56,243 nucleotides of DNA, taken from assembly GCA_017457305.1 (NCBI GenBank), contig JAFTHP010000041.1, forward strand, positions 1 to 56,243. Direction: 5' to 3'. This document shows, piece after piece, positions 26,197-36,550 of the stretch; positions within the stretch are counted from its first letter, which is position 1, and each line of letters starts with the position of its first letter. The translations under genes and the position numbers were made by a program. The notes beneath the pieces were generated by a model, which was not told the origin of the DNA, made no database searches, and was given only the letters and a program-made list of their open reading frames with translations. This DNA comes from Clostridia bacterium (lineage in GTDB: Bacteria; Bacillota; Clostridia; Christensenellales; CAG-314).

Positions 26197-27333
26197 TTAT
26201 TTGCCAAGCATTGTTTTTCTTAAAGATTTAACGCAAAAAGCTAGTTTTTCAGCAAGATTTTTAACTTGATCAAGTGTGTTAAACTTGGAAAAACTAATTC
26301 TAATAACACCTTCACTGTAATTAGGTGTCAATCCAATTGCTTTTGCTATTCGGCTTTGTTTATTTTTTGAACTGCATGCAGAGCCTGTTCCAACAACAAT
26401 ATCGTATTGTTCAAGCATGTGTAAAAGCACTTCCCCTTTGATATCAGCAAAAGCTAGTGACATTATTGATGGAGAACAGTTTTCTACACAATTTTCTTTG
26501 AAGTTAGGTATATCAGCTAGCGCATTACGGATAATGTTTTTGTAATTGTTGAAAATATATCCATTGTCACTTAGCAACGAATTAGCAATTTCCACTGCTT
26601 TAGCCATCGCAACAATAGCTCCAACGTATTCTGTACCAGAACGGATTCCCTTTTCTTGTCCGCCACCAAGCACTTGGGGGTTAACTCTTACGCCTTTCTT
26701 AATATACAAAGCACCTGCGCCTTTTGTACAGTGGAATTTGTGGCTAGAAAACGTATACAAATCGACACCAAGATAATTCAAATTTACTGGAATCTTACCA
26801 ACAGCTTGAACACCGTCACAAAAAGTAACAGTATTTGGATTGATGTTTTTAACTAAAGTGTTAATACGTTTGATATCATTGATTGCTCCCGTTTCATTGT
26901 TAACATGCATGAAGCAAGCAAGTAAAGTATCATTGTCAACGTGTGCAACAAAGTCATCAATATCAATGCTACCATCACTATTTACCTTGGTCTGACGAAT
27001 TTCATACCCTTTATTAGCCAATGATGTTACGGTATTAAAAACAGCCGAATGTTCACTTGCTGTTACAACGATATTGCCAGATTTTTTCCTAATGCAACCA
27101 AGAATACCTAAGTTATCCGATTCGGTACCACCGCTTGTAAAAACTAGTTCACCATTTCCACCAAGTAACTTTAGCAATTTTTCTCTAGCTACAGAAATAT
27201 CATTAGCAATTTTCAAACTAAATGTGCTTCTAGCCGAAGGATTAAAAAATGTTTCTGTGTGGTATTTGTTTAGTATTTGCAACACCTCTGGATCAACCTG
27301 AGTTGTTGCACAATTATCAAAATATTGTATCAT
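26197..27333 (-). CDS. Cysteine desulfurase (NifS/IscS family)
   Basis: 378 aa. N-terminal YFDNCATTQVD, the PLP lysine in FSSHKFHCTKGAGALY near 200, and the persulfide cysteine in VGTGSACSSKNK near 323. It transfers sulfur from cysteine to acceptors. Pairing with thiI directly downstream matches the B. subtilis nifZ-thiI arrangement, so tRNA thiolation is its likely job; no iscU gene is in the window. GAGGGAG lies just before the ATG. A TATAAT on the minus strand about 45 nt upstream may give it its own promoter. Confidence 0.93.
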   Translation of the reverse strand: MIQYFDNCATTQVDPEVLQILNKYHTETFFNPSARSTFSLKIANDISVAREKLLKLLGGNGELVFTSGGTESDNLGILGCIRKKSGNIVVTASEHSAVFNTVTSLANKGYEIRQTKVNSDGSIDIDDFVAHVDNDTLLACFMHVNNETGAINDIKRINTLVKNINPNTVTFCDGVQAVGKIPVNLNYLGVDLYTFSSHKFHCTKGAGALYIKKGVRVNPQVLGGGQEKGIRSGTEYVGAIVAMAKAVEIANSLLSDNGYIFNNYKNIIRNALADIPNFKENCVENCSPSIMSLAFADIKGEVLLHMLEQYDIVVGTGSACSSKNKQSRIAKAIGLTPNYSEGVIRISFSKFNTLDQVKNLAEKLAFCVKSLRKTMLGK

Positions 27334-27413
27334 TTACTCCCTCTTTTGCTATCTATGACAGACATATTATTATAAAAAATGCCATTTTTAGCAGTAAAAT
27401 AGGTAATTTAAGT

Positions 27414-29795
27414 TTATTTTAGTGTCAAACAAGTTACTCCACTTTCGCCTTCTCCATATACTCCCAAACGGAATTCAGCAACGTTTGCATGACGTTTAAA
27501 GTGTGCGTGAAGACCAGCGCGTAGCTTACCTGTACCCATACCGTGGATAACCCAAACGGTAGAAAGTCCCGATAGTACCGCTGTATCGATGAAAGCATCC
27601 ACTATCACAATGGCTTCGTCAACTGTCTTGCCAATTACGTTTATCTCATTTTTTACGGAACGAGTGTTTATTGTAGATTTTGTTTGGGAAGGTTTTCTTG
27701 TTCTATTTTTACTGTTTTTGTTGGCTTCTACAACAGCTACAAACAAATCGTCCACTTTAACTTCAGTAGAAATTCCACCAACCTTTACCCTAATTCTACT
27801 TGGTGACTTGATGTCGACAACTCGAACTTGAACATTCATCTTTTTGCTGTAAACAAGGTCGCCAACTTTAAGTTTAGCAAAATCAACAGGATCGCCTGTA
27901 AATATAATCTCGTCCTGCTCTTCTTCTTGTTGAATTTGTATTTCGGCAATTTGTTTGCTAATTCCACGTGCAGCAAACAAAGCTCTATCAGAAATTTCAT
28001 CTTGAGCAAGGATATTTTTTATTTCAGCAATCAAATCGTTGGCTTGTTCTCTAGCTTTAGCGACAATACGTTGAGCTTCTTCTCTAGAGCCTGCCAAAAG
28101 CTTGTTTCGCTCATTTTGTAGGCTGCCATTTAATGTTTCAGCTTGAGCAAGTTCTTTTTGAAGCACCTTTCTATCCGCTTCCAATTGTTCAAGTTGAGCT
28201 TCGTATTGCTTACGAATCTTTTCAGCATTAGCAAGAGCCTGCTCAAAAGCGGAGTTTTCGTCCGTTACGTTTTGTTTAGCCAAACTAATTACGTCGCTAC
28301 GCATACCAAGCTTGGAAGCTATTGCCAAAGCATTGGAGCTACCAGGAACCCCCATTATCAACTTGTAGGTTGGAGAAAGGGTGTTTAGATCAAATTCCAT
28401 ACTTGCGTTTTCTACGCGCGGTGTAAGCAAGGAATATTCCTTAAGTTTTCCGTAGTGAGTGGTAATTACACATTTTGCACCGCTATTACGTAAAAAGTCA
28501 GTTACAGCAAGTGCCAAAGCAGTACCTTCGTTTGGCTCAGTTCCTGCGCCAACTTCGTCAACCAATACAAGATGACCGTTTTTGCAAACATCCAAGATGT
28601 CGCGTAAATTGGAAATATGGCCAGAGAAAGTGGAAAGGTTTTGTTCAATACTTTGTTCATCACCAATATCACAGAATATATCTTCAAAAAAGGATAGCTC
28701 GCTTTCTTCCTGGCAAGGAACAAACAGTCCTGTCATCGCCATCGCACACATAAGTCCAATTGTTTTTAGTGTAACAGTTTTACCGCCAGTATTAGGTCCG
28801 GTTATTACAATTACGTCGTAGTCATATCCAAGTTTCACAGAAATTGGAACAACCTTTTTCTTGTCTAGCAAAGGATGTCTAGCGCGTTTTAGATTGATTT
28901 GTCCTTTATTGTTTAGTATTGGTAATGTGCACTTATTTTCAAATGCGTATTTAACTTTAGAAAAGATAACGTCTATTTCGCAAATTGTTTGCTGGCTAAC
29001 CAAAATGCGTTGACTAACAGGGCTAATCCTGTCGGTAAAGGATTGCAAAATGCGTTGAACTTCCGCCTTTTCTTCCAAAATAGCTTCTCTTAAAGCGTTA
29101 TTCAGTTGCACAATGGCCATTGGTTCAATAAACAATGTTGCACCTGTAGCAGATTGATCGTGAACTATTCCGTTAACGTATCCTTTATACTCTTGCTTTA
29201 CGGGGATAACGTATCTATCACCACGCATTGTTACAATTGTATCTTGTAAATATCTGGATAAATCGCTATTTTTTGTATAGCTTTGCAATTTAGCTTTGAT
29301 ATCCGCGTTGATACCTTTAATCTTTTTACGGATTGCATACAACTCTGCACTAGCCTTATCGTTCATTTCTTCGTCGGAAAGGATAGCAAAGTCAATTTCT
29401 TCTTCTAGCTCTTTATCAACGTAAAGCTGATAAGCCTTGGCTTGCAACAAGGAAATATCAATGCCGTGGTCAGTAAACAATGAAGCTTGCAAATACCTGC
29501 TTGTACGCAACAAACGCATTACTTGAAGCAATTGCCTCATTGATAAACAGCTAGAAACGCGTGCCAAAGCACAAACTTCTGACAGGTCGTCAACGGAAAG
29601 GTCAAAGGAGGTTTCAAATTGGAACAAATCGTAAGCTTGCTTTGTTTCCAAAATCAATGTTTGAGCTTCTTCTATAGTTACGGCGGGCAAAAGTTCATTA
29701 ACCTTTTGTTTTGCAACAGAACTAACGCAAAAAGCTGATACTTGTTGCAAAATATCAAAGTATTGAAGCTTATTTAAGGTTTTGTTATTAATCAT
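27414..29795 (-). CDS. mutS2: MutS2 (ribosome-collision/recombination factor)
   Basis: 793 aa, typical. It lacks the MutS mismatch-reading domain. Walker A ITGPNTGGKTVTLKT near 333, Walker B LVLVDEVGAGTEPNEG, a long coiled coil (about 515-620), and a C-terminal Smr domain with VWVIHGMGTGKLRAGLH near 745. MutS2 proteins split collided ribosomes and/or suppress recombination; the Smr part is a nuclease-type fold. It is 13 nt downstream of the U32 peptidase gene on the same strand. Confidence 0.95.
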   Translation of the reverse strand: MINNKTLNKLQYFDILQQVSAFCVSSVAKQKVNELLPAVTIEEAQTLILETKQAYDLFQFETSFDLSVDDLSEVCALARVSSCLSMRQLLQVMRLLRTSRYLQASLFTDHGIDISLLQAKAYQLYVDKELEEEIDFAILSDEEMNDKASAELYAIRKKIKGINADIKAKLQSYTKNSDLSRYLQDTIVTMRGDRYVIPVKQEYKGYVNGIVHDQSATGATLFIEPMAIVQLNNALREAILEEKAEVQRILQSFTDRISPVSQRILVSQQTICEIDVIFSKVKYAFENKCTLPILNNKGQINLKRARHPLLDKKKVVPISVKLGYDYDVIVITGPNTGGKTVTLKTIGLMCAMAMTGLFVPCQEESELSFFEDIFCDIGDEQSIEQNLSTFSGHISNLRDILDVCKNGHLVLVDEVGAGTEPNEGTALALAVTDFLRNSGAKCVITTHYGKLKEYSLLTPRVENASMEFDLNTLSPTYKLIMGVPGSSNALAIASKLGMRSDVISLAKQNVTDENSAFEQALANAEKIRKQYEAQLEQLEADRKVLQKELAQAETLNGSLQNERNKLLAGSREEAQRIVAKAREQANDLIAEIKNILAQDEISDRALFAARGISKQIAEIQIQQEEEQDEIIFTGDPVDFAKLKVGDLVYSKKMNVQVRVVDIKSPSRIRVKVGGISTEVKVDDLFVAVVEANKNSKNRTRKPSQTKSTINTRSVKNEINVIGKTVDEAIVIVDAFIDTAVLSGLSTVWVIHGMGTGKLRAGLHAHFKRHANVAEFRLGVYGEGESGVTCLTLK

Positions 29796-29807
29796 TTTTG
29801 TTACCTA

Positions 29808-32033
29808 TCAGTTAATCTTACTGTACAAACGACCTTTTGTGTATTGTTGTGTTTCGGTATAGCCGTCATTTATTCCATTGTTCAGTTGTTTGTAGTGCTC
29901 AACAATTCTGGCGTCATAATCCACGAGATAACGTCCTGGTTTTGACATTCTTGCTGCAACAGACAACTTATTTCCATTGAGCAATTCAAAGGAACAATTT
30001 TTATCTCTTCTACGTTTGATAACAAATTTGTTACCTATTTCGTCGGTATATGTAAGACCTCTTGTAGCCGAACAATTATCGCAAGAACAATTGGTTGTGG
30101 ATTTAAAGGGGCAATGAACTAACTTCATCAAAGTTAAAGCACCATCCACAAACACTAGTCCAGTTTTATTACAAAATGAACCAATCTCAGCAAAGGATAA
30201 TTCGTGTGAATACACAAAGGTTGTACAGTCATCAAATATAGTGGCAATGTGGTCATTAAAAATATTTAGGCCGCTACCTGCAATATATTTGATATTATTC
30301 TCTTTGGCAAACTGAACTTGTCCAACATTGTGGCAAACTATGCCAAACTTGGAAAAGTCAAATTTGGATAGAGAATGCAAATTACAAAATGATAGCAAAT
30401 CTAAATAACAATTTGCAATATCAATTCCACAAAGAGAATCATCATTAATAAATTCTGGTTTATATATAGCAATGTCCACATTGTGGTAATTGCTAATAAG
30501 CTGTTGCTTATCGTAAAAAATAGCACTAACTAAATCTGGAGCTGTAGTCAAAGGCACATTATCTATTTGACTAGCAATTGTACTTCTATCATCAAATTGC
30601 TTGTTATACTCTGCCAAAATATGGTAAGTTAACTTTTGCAAAACAGCTCTTCTAAGTGTGTTGAGTTGTGATTTTGCAAGGAAAATATCGTCAAAATCAG
30701 CAGTTATGTCAGTAATAGTATAATTAGAATCGCTATTTTTTTGAAGTTGTTGTCTAATTTGTTGATAATCAAGTGGAGAATTACGTGATTTATCAACCAA
30801 ATACCCTGTTGTTATAGAAACGGCATAATTGCCACAAGTTGCTGTAATTGTGGCTGGACTTCCAGCATATGCACACAAATGTAAAGCAACTGGAAGTGTT
30901 CTCTTGGCGTCATTTACACTATCAATAAGCCTGTTTGATGTTGTCAAAGCAACGGTCATACCAGGCTTTACTTTTTTACTAAAATCAGCTTGTATAAGAC
31001 CAATTCCACTTTCTCTAACAATTCCACCGCAATACTCATCATTACCATCAAAAACCTTCAAACCATCGCCAATTTGAAGAGAAATCTTTGATTCAAAACC
31101 TTTTTGCGTAATTCGACCAGCAAATACACCAATATGGTTTTGTTGATACGGGTAGATAATATCACTGTTGCTACCATGCAAGTAACTATCATATGTGTAG
31201 TTACCACGATTATACATTGTTTTCAGGATAATATCGTCATATTCAGTGTAGTTATTACCTTCTTCTATAATTCTACTATAGATAGATGATGTAATTCCGG
31301 CATATTCAGTACGTCTATTTCTGCCTTCAATTTTAAAAATACTAACACCAGCATCCACCAACTCTTGCAGAACTCTTGCCCCACAAAAATCCTTTGGAGA
31401 AAGCAGATATCCGTTTATACCATTATTTGATGAATAAAACTTTCTACATGGTTGCGCACAAAGGCCTCTATTTCCGCTGTTTCCACCTACTACGGAAGAA
31501 AACAAGCATTGACCAGATTGACACACACATAGTGCCCCATGTAAAAAAGCCTCTACTTTTACAGCGGTACTTGCGATATCTTTGATATCTTGCAGGGTGC
31601 ATTCTCTGGCGCAAACAACTGTAGTAGCACCAAGGTTTTTAACAAACTGAGCACCATATCTATCATGTATGTTCAATTGAGTGCTAGCAACAATATCAAA
31701 TGGTCCGGGTAGCTTACTAGCCAACTTCATTAAGGCAAGGTCAGTGATAATTACACCATCCGCATAATTGTTGTATGCAGTCAAAACAGTTTGCCATGCC
31801 TTAGCGAATTCGTCATTTTTTACCGAAGTATTTACAGCAACAAATACTTTAACGCCAAAAAGGTGGCAATAATCCACCCATTGACGCAAGTTTTCCGCTG
31901 TAAAATTTGGCGCTTTCATGCGGGCATTGAAGCTGTCTAGTCCAAGATAAACACAGTCGCATCCGTTATTTACCGCACTAATAAGCTGCTCAATACTGCC
32001 CGCTGGCGCTAATACTTCGTAAAGTTTTGACAA
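29808..32033 (-). CDS. U32-family peptidase homologue (RlhA/TrhP-type RNA hydroxylation)
   Basis: 741 aa. N-terminal barrel begins YEVLAPAGSIEQLISAVNNG; the conserved Cys cluster lies near 175-205 (CVCQSGQCLFSS, GNRGLCAQPCRKFY). More cysteines near 670 (CPFKSTTNCSCDNC) fit the Fe-S-type ligands of longer U32 proteins. Homologues RlhA and TrhP hydroxylate 23S rRNA or tRNA; the peptidase name is historical. Being between pheT and mutS2 supports a translation role. Which RNA is modified here cannot be told. Confidence 0.88.
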   Translation of the reverse strand: MSKLYEVLAPAGSIEQLISAVNNGCDCVYLGLDSFNARMKAPNFTAENLRQWVDYCHLFGVKVFVAVNTSVKNDEFAKAWQTVLTAYNNYADGVIITDLALMKLASKLPGPFDIVASTQLNIHDRYGAQFVKNLGATTVVCARECTLQDIKDIASTAVKVEAFLHGALCVCQSGQCLFSSVVGGNSGNRGLCAQPCRKFYSSNNGINGYLLSPKDFCGARVLQELVDAGVSIFKIEGRNRRTEYAGITSSIYSRIIEEGNNYTEYDDIILKTMYNRGNYTYDSYLHGSNSDIIYPYQQNHIGVFAGRITQKGFESKISLQIGDGLKVFDGNDEYCGGIVRESGIGLIQADFSKKVKPGMTVALTTSNRLIDSVNDAKRTLPVALHLCAYAGSPATITATCGNYAVSITTGYLVDKSRNSPLDYQQIRQQLQKNSDSNYTITDITADFDDIFLAKSQLNTLRRAVLQKLTYHILAEYNKQFDDRSTIASQIDNVPLTTAPDLVSAIFYDKQQLISNYHNVDIAIYKPEFINDDSLCGIDIANCYLDLLSFCNLHSLSKFDFSKFGIVCHNVGQVQFAKENNIKYIAGSGLNIFNDHIATIFDDCTTFVYSHELSFAEIGSFCNKTGLVFVDGALTLMKLVHCPFKSTTNCSCDNCSATRGLTYTDEIGNKFVIKRRRDKNCSFELLNGNKLSVAARMSKPGRYLVDYDARIVEHYKQLNNGINDGYTETQQYTKGRLYSKIN

Positions 32034-32042
32034 AATAATCTC

Positions 32043-34424
32043 CTAACGCAATGCTGCGCCATATTTTTCATTAATTGCACGCAATGCTTTGCCTGCTTGT
32101 TTTTCTATGTCGTTATCTTGCAATGTTTTGTTAGCATCGCGGAAAACAACAGAAATAGCAATGCTCTTCTTTCCAGCGCCAAGTTGTTCGCTACGATATG
32201 TATCGAAAAGAGTTGCGCTTTCAACAAGTGGCAAGTTCAAAAATTCGTCCAAAATGTTTTGAGCAAGCACTTCTTCGTTACACAAAAATGCAAAGTCGCG
32301 TGTAATAGCTGGGAATTTACCAAAAGCAACAAATTTTGTTTGTTCCTTTTTGTTGTTCCACAGCTCATCAACGTAAAGTTCAGCAATGTATGTGTCTACG
32401 TTGATATCAAAGTTAGCTGCAATTTGTGGATGTAGTTTACCCATATATCCGCAAAGAACGTCGCCAAAGTAGATATCAGCTGCAACACCGGGATGCAAAA
32501 GTGCACTATCGGTGGTACGTACAAGCTTGATTCCCTTTGTGCCAACAAATGTAGAAACAACTTGCAAAACGTTTGTACGGAATGTATCAAAATCCACTTC
32601 TGTAGCGCAAATAGAAATTCTCTTTTGTTCTACAGGAAGTTTTGTCAAAGGCAAACTATCGGTTAGATAAGCCTTACCAATTTCAAACAACTTGAGTTTG
32701 CTATTTTGACGACTAAGGTTTAGAGCAACGCATTGTAGCATATTGGGAGCAAGGCTGACATTCATCAAAGAAAGCTCTTCGCCAATTGGGTTCATAACCC
32801 TAATATACTTGCTTTCGTCAACTGGAATGAGAGATGCTTTGTCAAACAATGCTTTGCCAGCAAATGGATAAAAGATGCATTCGTCATAGCGAAGACCGTT
32901 TAGAACTTCTCTCACGCTGTCAAGATGAGCATCGATAGGAGTTTTTCCACCACAAGTAATGTGGGAACCTTCCATCAAAGTACCTGTTATATTGTCGTAG
33001 CCATAAACTCTGATCAATTCTTCAATAATGTCACAATCACGAGCAATATCTTCTCTGTAAGCAGGAACAATACATGTAATATGTGTGCCGTCGATAGTTG
33101 TCTTAATATTCAAACTTGACAAAATTTCCAAAATTCTTTGGTTTGGAATTTCAATGCCAAGAAGTTGCTTGATTCTTGGTGTTTCAAATTCAACAGTTCT
33201 TTCCCGACCTTCTACACCAACGCAAATTCTGCCAGTGGTAACTTTGCCACAACCAAGCTTTTGTGCCAAATGAAGTGCTCTAGACAAACCAAGATTGTTT
33301 GTATAGGCATCAATACCCTTTTCAAATCTAGCAGAACTGTCACTACGTAGTCCAAGTCTACGGCTTGTTCTTCTAATATTGCCACGAGCAAATGTAGCAG
33401 ATTCGAACAAAACGCAATTGGTATCGTCTACAATACCGCTGTTAGCACCACCCATAATTCCGCCAAGGCCTACAGCACGTGTAGCATCAGCAATAACGAT
33501 ATCATCTGTTGACAAAGAATAGGTCTTGCCATCCAATGGAACAATTTCTTCGCCGTTGTTTGCGCGTCTTACAATAATTGTTTTGTTGTTGATTTCTTTA
33601 TAGTCAAATGCATGCATTGGTTGACCGATTTCGTACAAAACATAGTTTGTGATGTCAACCAAATTGTTGATACCGTGCAATCCAACCTTTGCCAAACGGC
33701 TTGTTAGCCACAAAGGACTTTGTGCTACCACAACGTCAGTTAGGCCTTGCATGTAGTATGTGGGGCAAATGTCGCAGTCTTGTACGTTAACAGTTACAAG
33801 ATCAGTTGTTTGTGCAGATTCTTCTGTATAGGAAACGTCTGGCTCCTTGCAAGTTTTGCCAAGTGCTACTGCAACTTCACGAGCAATACCCAAAACACTG
33901 TTGCAATCTTGTCTATTGCTTGTTACGCAAACGTCTAAAACGTAGTCGTCGGTGCCAACTTCTTTTCTAATATCTTGACCAATTTCAGCACCTTTACGAA
34001 GAACCAATACTCCATCGTAATCAGCACCTTCGTAGTAATCCTTTGTAATGCCAACTTCTTCGGCACCGCAGAACATACCAAAAGATGGTTCACCACGCAT
34101 TTTACCCTTAGTAATATGTAGTCCATTAGCTGTTTGAGCGTTGTGCAAAGCAACTGGAACTTTATCACCAACTTGAACGTGATGGTCGTTTGTTACAATT
34201 GGGATAATTTCATTACCAATGTTTACCTTACAACAAAGCAAACGTTCTGCATTGGGGTGTTGGGCAATTTCTTCAATTTGGCAAACAACAATATTGGATA
34301 CGTTTTTGCCCAAATAATCTACTTCTTCAATTTCTAATCCAATATCCACCATTTTTTTGCACAATGTTTGGATATCTTCTGTAATATCAACAAAATCTTT
34401 TAACCAAGAAAGTGGAACTCTCAT
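32043..34424 (-). CDS. pheT: Phenylalanine-tRNA ligase beta subunit
   Basis: 793 aa. EMAP-type tRNA-binding OB fold (residues about 40-150), B3/B4 editing domain, B5 domain and the C-terminal FDX anticodon-binding domain starting near KFPAITRDFAFL. It forms the alpha2-beta2 synthetase with PheS, encoded 11 nt upstream. Regulated with pheS by the T-box at 35481-35724. Confidence 0.97.
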   Translation of the reverse strand: MRVPLSWLKDFVDITEDIQTLCKKMVDIGLEIEEVDYLGKNVSNIVVCQIEEIAQHPNAERLLCCKVNIGNEIIPIVTNDHHVQVGDKVPVALHNAQTANGLHITKGKMRGEPSFGMFCGAEEVGITKDYYEGADYDGVLVLRKGAEIGQDIRKEVGTDDYVLDVCVTSNRQDCNSVLGIAREVAVALGKTCKEPDVSYTEESAQTTDLVTVNVQDCDICPTYYMQGLTDVVVAQSPLWLTSRLAKVGLHGINNLVDITNYVLYEIGQPMHAFDYKEINNKTIIVRRANNGEEIVPLDGKTYSLSTDDIVIADATRAVGLGGIMGGANSGIVDDTNCVLFESATFARGNIRRTSRRLGLRSDSSARFEKGIDAYTNNLGLSRALHLAQKLGCGKVTTGRICVGVEGRERTVEFETPRIKQLLGIEIPNQRILEILSSLNIKTTIDGTHITCIVPAYREDIARDCDIIEELIRVYGYDNITGTLMEGSHITCGGKTPIDAHLDSVREVLNGLRYDECIFYPFAGKALFDKASLIPVDESKYIRVMNPIGEELSLMNVSLAPNMLQCVALNLSRQNSKLKLFEIGKAYLTDSLPLTKLPVEQKRISICATEVDFDTFRTNVLQVVSTFVGTKGIKLVRTTDSALLHPGVAADIYFGDVLCGYMGKLHPQIAANFDINVDTYIAELYVDELWNNKKEQTKFVAFGKFPAITRDFAFLCNEEVLAQNILDEFLNLPLVESATLFDTYRSEQLGAGKKSIAISVVFRDANKTLQDNDIEKQAGKALRAINEKYGAALR

Positions 34425-34435
34425 TGTTTATCCTC

Positions 34436-35452
34436 CTATTTAACAAATTGCTTCAAAAAACGTTGGTCGTTTTCGTAGAAAAGACGGATATCTGGAATAC
34501 CGTACTTAATCATTGCAATACGTTCTACACCAAGACCAAAAGCATAGCCTGTGTACTTGTTGCTGTCGATACCGCAGTTTTCCAATACAACGGGGTTAAC
34601 CATACCAGCACCAAGTACTTCAATCCAACCGGTACCCTTGCACAAGGAGCATCCTTTACCGCCACAGTTACTGCAGGTAAGGTCTACTTCTACACTAGGT
34701 TCTGTAAATGGGAAGTAGCTTGGACGGAAACGAACTTGTGTGTCCTTGCCAAACAAATTGGCAGCCAAGTATTCCAATGTACCTTTTAGGTCGCAAAGTG
34801 TAATATTTTCGTCAACAACCAATCCTTCGATTTGGTGGAAAACTGGAGAGTGACTTGCGTCGCTATCACTACGAAAAACTTTTCCTGGGCAAATCATCTT
34901 GATTGGTGGTTTCTTTTGCTCCATAAGTCTAGCTTGCATTGGAGAAGTTTGTGTTCTTAGCAAAATACTATCGGTAATGTAAAATGTATCTTGCATATCT
35001 CTTGCAGGGTGATCTGCAGGGATATTTAACGCTTGGAAATTGTAGTAGTCTGTTTCAATTTCTGGGCCGGCAAGAACTTCAAATCCCATGGATGTTAGCA
35101 ACTGGCTGATTTTGTTTTCAACAAGAGTAACTGGATGCAATGCGCCCCAAGTAGGAACGGATGTCAAACTGATATCCACAACTTCTTGTTGAAGCTTGCG
35201 TTGCATTTCTAGCGCTTTTAGTTGCTTGGTTTTTTCAGTAAAAGCTTCTTCAAGAAGATTTCTAAGCTCATTAACTTTTGCGCCAAAAGTTGGGCGTTCT
35301 TCAGCAGGGAGCTCTCTAATACTCTTTAGAAGTCCCGTTAGCTCGCCAGTTTTACCAAGATACTTAACCTTAAGATCTTGCAAAGCCGAAAGACTTTCGC
35401 AGTTTTGCATTTCTTGCAAACACACTGTTTTGATTTCTGCAATTTTGTCCAT
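34436..35452 (-). CDS. pheS: Phenylalanine-tRNA ligase alpha subunit
   Basis: 338 aa. N-terminal coiled coil (about 15-85), then class II catalytic core with motif 2-like FRSDSDASHSPVFHQIEG near 190-207, and motif 3-like FGLGVERIAMIKYGI near the end. A four-Cys zinc-type cluster CSNCGGKGCSLCKGTGW near 258 is common in Bacillota PheS. It binds Phe and ATP and charges tRNA-Phe. ATG 35452 has GGAG 8 nt upstream. Confidence 0.97.
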   Translation of the reverse strand: MDKIAEIKTVCLQEMQNCESLSALQDLKVKYLGKTGELTGLLKSIRELPAEERPTFGAKVNELRNLLEEAFTEKTKQLKALEMQRKLQQEVVDISLTSVPTWGALHPVTLVENKISQLLTSMGFEVLAGPEIETDYYNFQALNIPADHPARDMQDTFYITDSILLRTQTSPMQARLMEQKKPPIKMICPGKVFRSDSDASHSPVFHQIEGLVVDENITLCDLKGTLEYLAANLFGKDTQVRFRPSYFPFTEPSVEVDLTCSNCGGKGCSLCKGTGWIEVLGAGMVNPVVLENCGIDSNKYTGYAFGLGVERIAMIKYGIPDIRLFYENDQRFLKQFVK

Positions 35453-35480
35453 AAATATATCTCCAATAAATTATTGTAAT

Positions 35481-35724
35481 AAAAAAAGTCCCAAACTACT
35501 AGTAATGTAGTTTAGGACGAAATTATTTCCGTGGTACCACCTAAATTTAGATACTAAGCGTATCCCTTTTGCTGTTGTATAACGGTAACAAACCGCAAAT
35601 GGCTACTACTATTTCACCACTGAACTCCGAAGGGAATATCTTTTTGCGTAAAGGCGAACCTTGCACCATCGTTCACTCGCTAAAAACTTTATTTGTCGCA
35701 AACTCTTTTGTCTTCATCACTGTT
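35481..35724 (-). promoter_or_regulatory. T-box riboswitch (Phe, specifier UUC)
   Basis: On the minus strand the leader contains the T-box AGGTGGTACCACGG (around 35542-35529), just upstream of a 12-bp terminator (GTCCTAAACTAC pairs with GTAGTTTGGGAC, 35518-35488, one wobble) and seven U. The Stem I region includes GGAGTTCAGTGGTG, giving a UUC specifier at 35624-35622, matching tRNA-Phe. Uncharged tRNA-Phe would bind and allow read-through into pheS-pheT. Confidence 0.9.
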
Positions 35725-35730
35725 TTCTTT

Positions 35731-35759
35731 ATTATAACAAAAAAAATGTATGATGACAA
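35731..35759 (-). promoter_or_regulatory. Promoter of the pheST T-box transcript
   Basis: Minus strand TTGTCA (35759-35754), 17-bp spacer, perfect TATAAT (35736-35731), predicted start near 35724. Confidence 0.8.
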
Positions 35760-35785
35760 GCAAATTCATTTGAACTTTTCAAAGG

Positions 35786-35806
35786 TTAATATATTTAATA
35801 TATTAA
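35786..35806. repeat. 21-bp AT-rich palindrome between yunB and the T-box
   Basis: TTAATATATT and AATATATTAA (10-nt arms) around one central T. It may act as a weak terminator for yunB or as a binding site; no T-run follows. Confidence 0.4.
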
Positions 35807-35826
35807 AAGTGACAAATCTGGGAAAA

Positions 35827-36501
35827 TTACAATACAAATCCACCATCTATATACATTTGTGGAACCTCGCCAACAATTAATGTTTCGCACAGCAAAACTG
35901 GTGTTGACAGCTCAATAATCATATGCGAAGAAGGCAACACCAAATCCACTACAGCATTAACGTTGATATAAATTCGGTGCAGAGTTTGATTGAGCCCTGC
36001 GGAAACAAATTGGGAAGTAAAGTTGCAGGTTGCACTAGGGATAGGGGTTACTTCAACAGTTACCACACTACCCTTGTTAGATAACAAAGGAATACCTGAC
36101 AAAGTACCCCAAGGAATGTTAACATCCACTTGGCCAATTTCGTGCAGCTTATTTTGCACATTGATAGCCGTTTGCGATGCCATCAAGTTTACTTTTGAGC
36201 TATTAACGGAAACAAGTGAAACTTTGTTATCTTCGTTTACATTGATAGAAACAAAACTATCGTAATCAACACTATTTCCAACACTTTCTACAACTGCTTG
36301 ATTAATAATAAGGGCAGTTTGCGCACGCACCTTTATTTCCGCAATTTTAAGCAAGGTTGGGTTCATAGATTTTTTGTACACAGAAACTGCTACAAATAAG
36401 CCTACAACCAAAATTGTTAGAAAAATTAATAGAAATATTAGCTTTATTTTTCGAATTTTCTGTTTTTTGTATTTTCTACTAATCTGTTTATAACAGGCCA
36501 T
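35827..36501 (-). CDS. yunB: Sporulation protein YunB
   Basis: 224 aa with a basic N-terminus and one membrane anchor (about 22-43), the rest extracytoplasmic. NPTLLKIAEIKVRAQTALI near 48-66 and GTLSGIPLLSNKG near 132-144 are the conserved YunB segments. In B. subtilis yunB is a mother-cell (sigma-E) gene needed for full sporulation; the biochemical role is unknown. It follows spoVAE by about 50 bp. A TATAAT lies 12-25 nt upstream of the ATG, so it may have its own promoter. The Shine-Dalgarno is poor. Confidence 0.85.
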   Translation of the reverse strand: MACYKQISRKYKKQKIRKIKLIFLLIFLTILVVGLFVAVSVYKKSMNPTLLKIAEIKVRAQTALIINQAVVESVGNSVDYDSFVSINVNEDNKVSLVSVNSSKVNLMASQTAINVQNKLHEIGQVDVNIPWGTLSGIPLLSNKGSVVTVEVTPIPSATCNFTSQFVSAGLNQTLHRIYINVNAVVDLVLPSSHMIIELSTPVLLCETLIVGEVPQMYIDGGFVL

Positions 36502-36550
36502 AACATACTCGTTTACCTATTATATTCCATCTAAACCTAATGTGTTACAA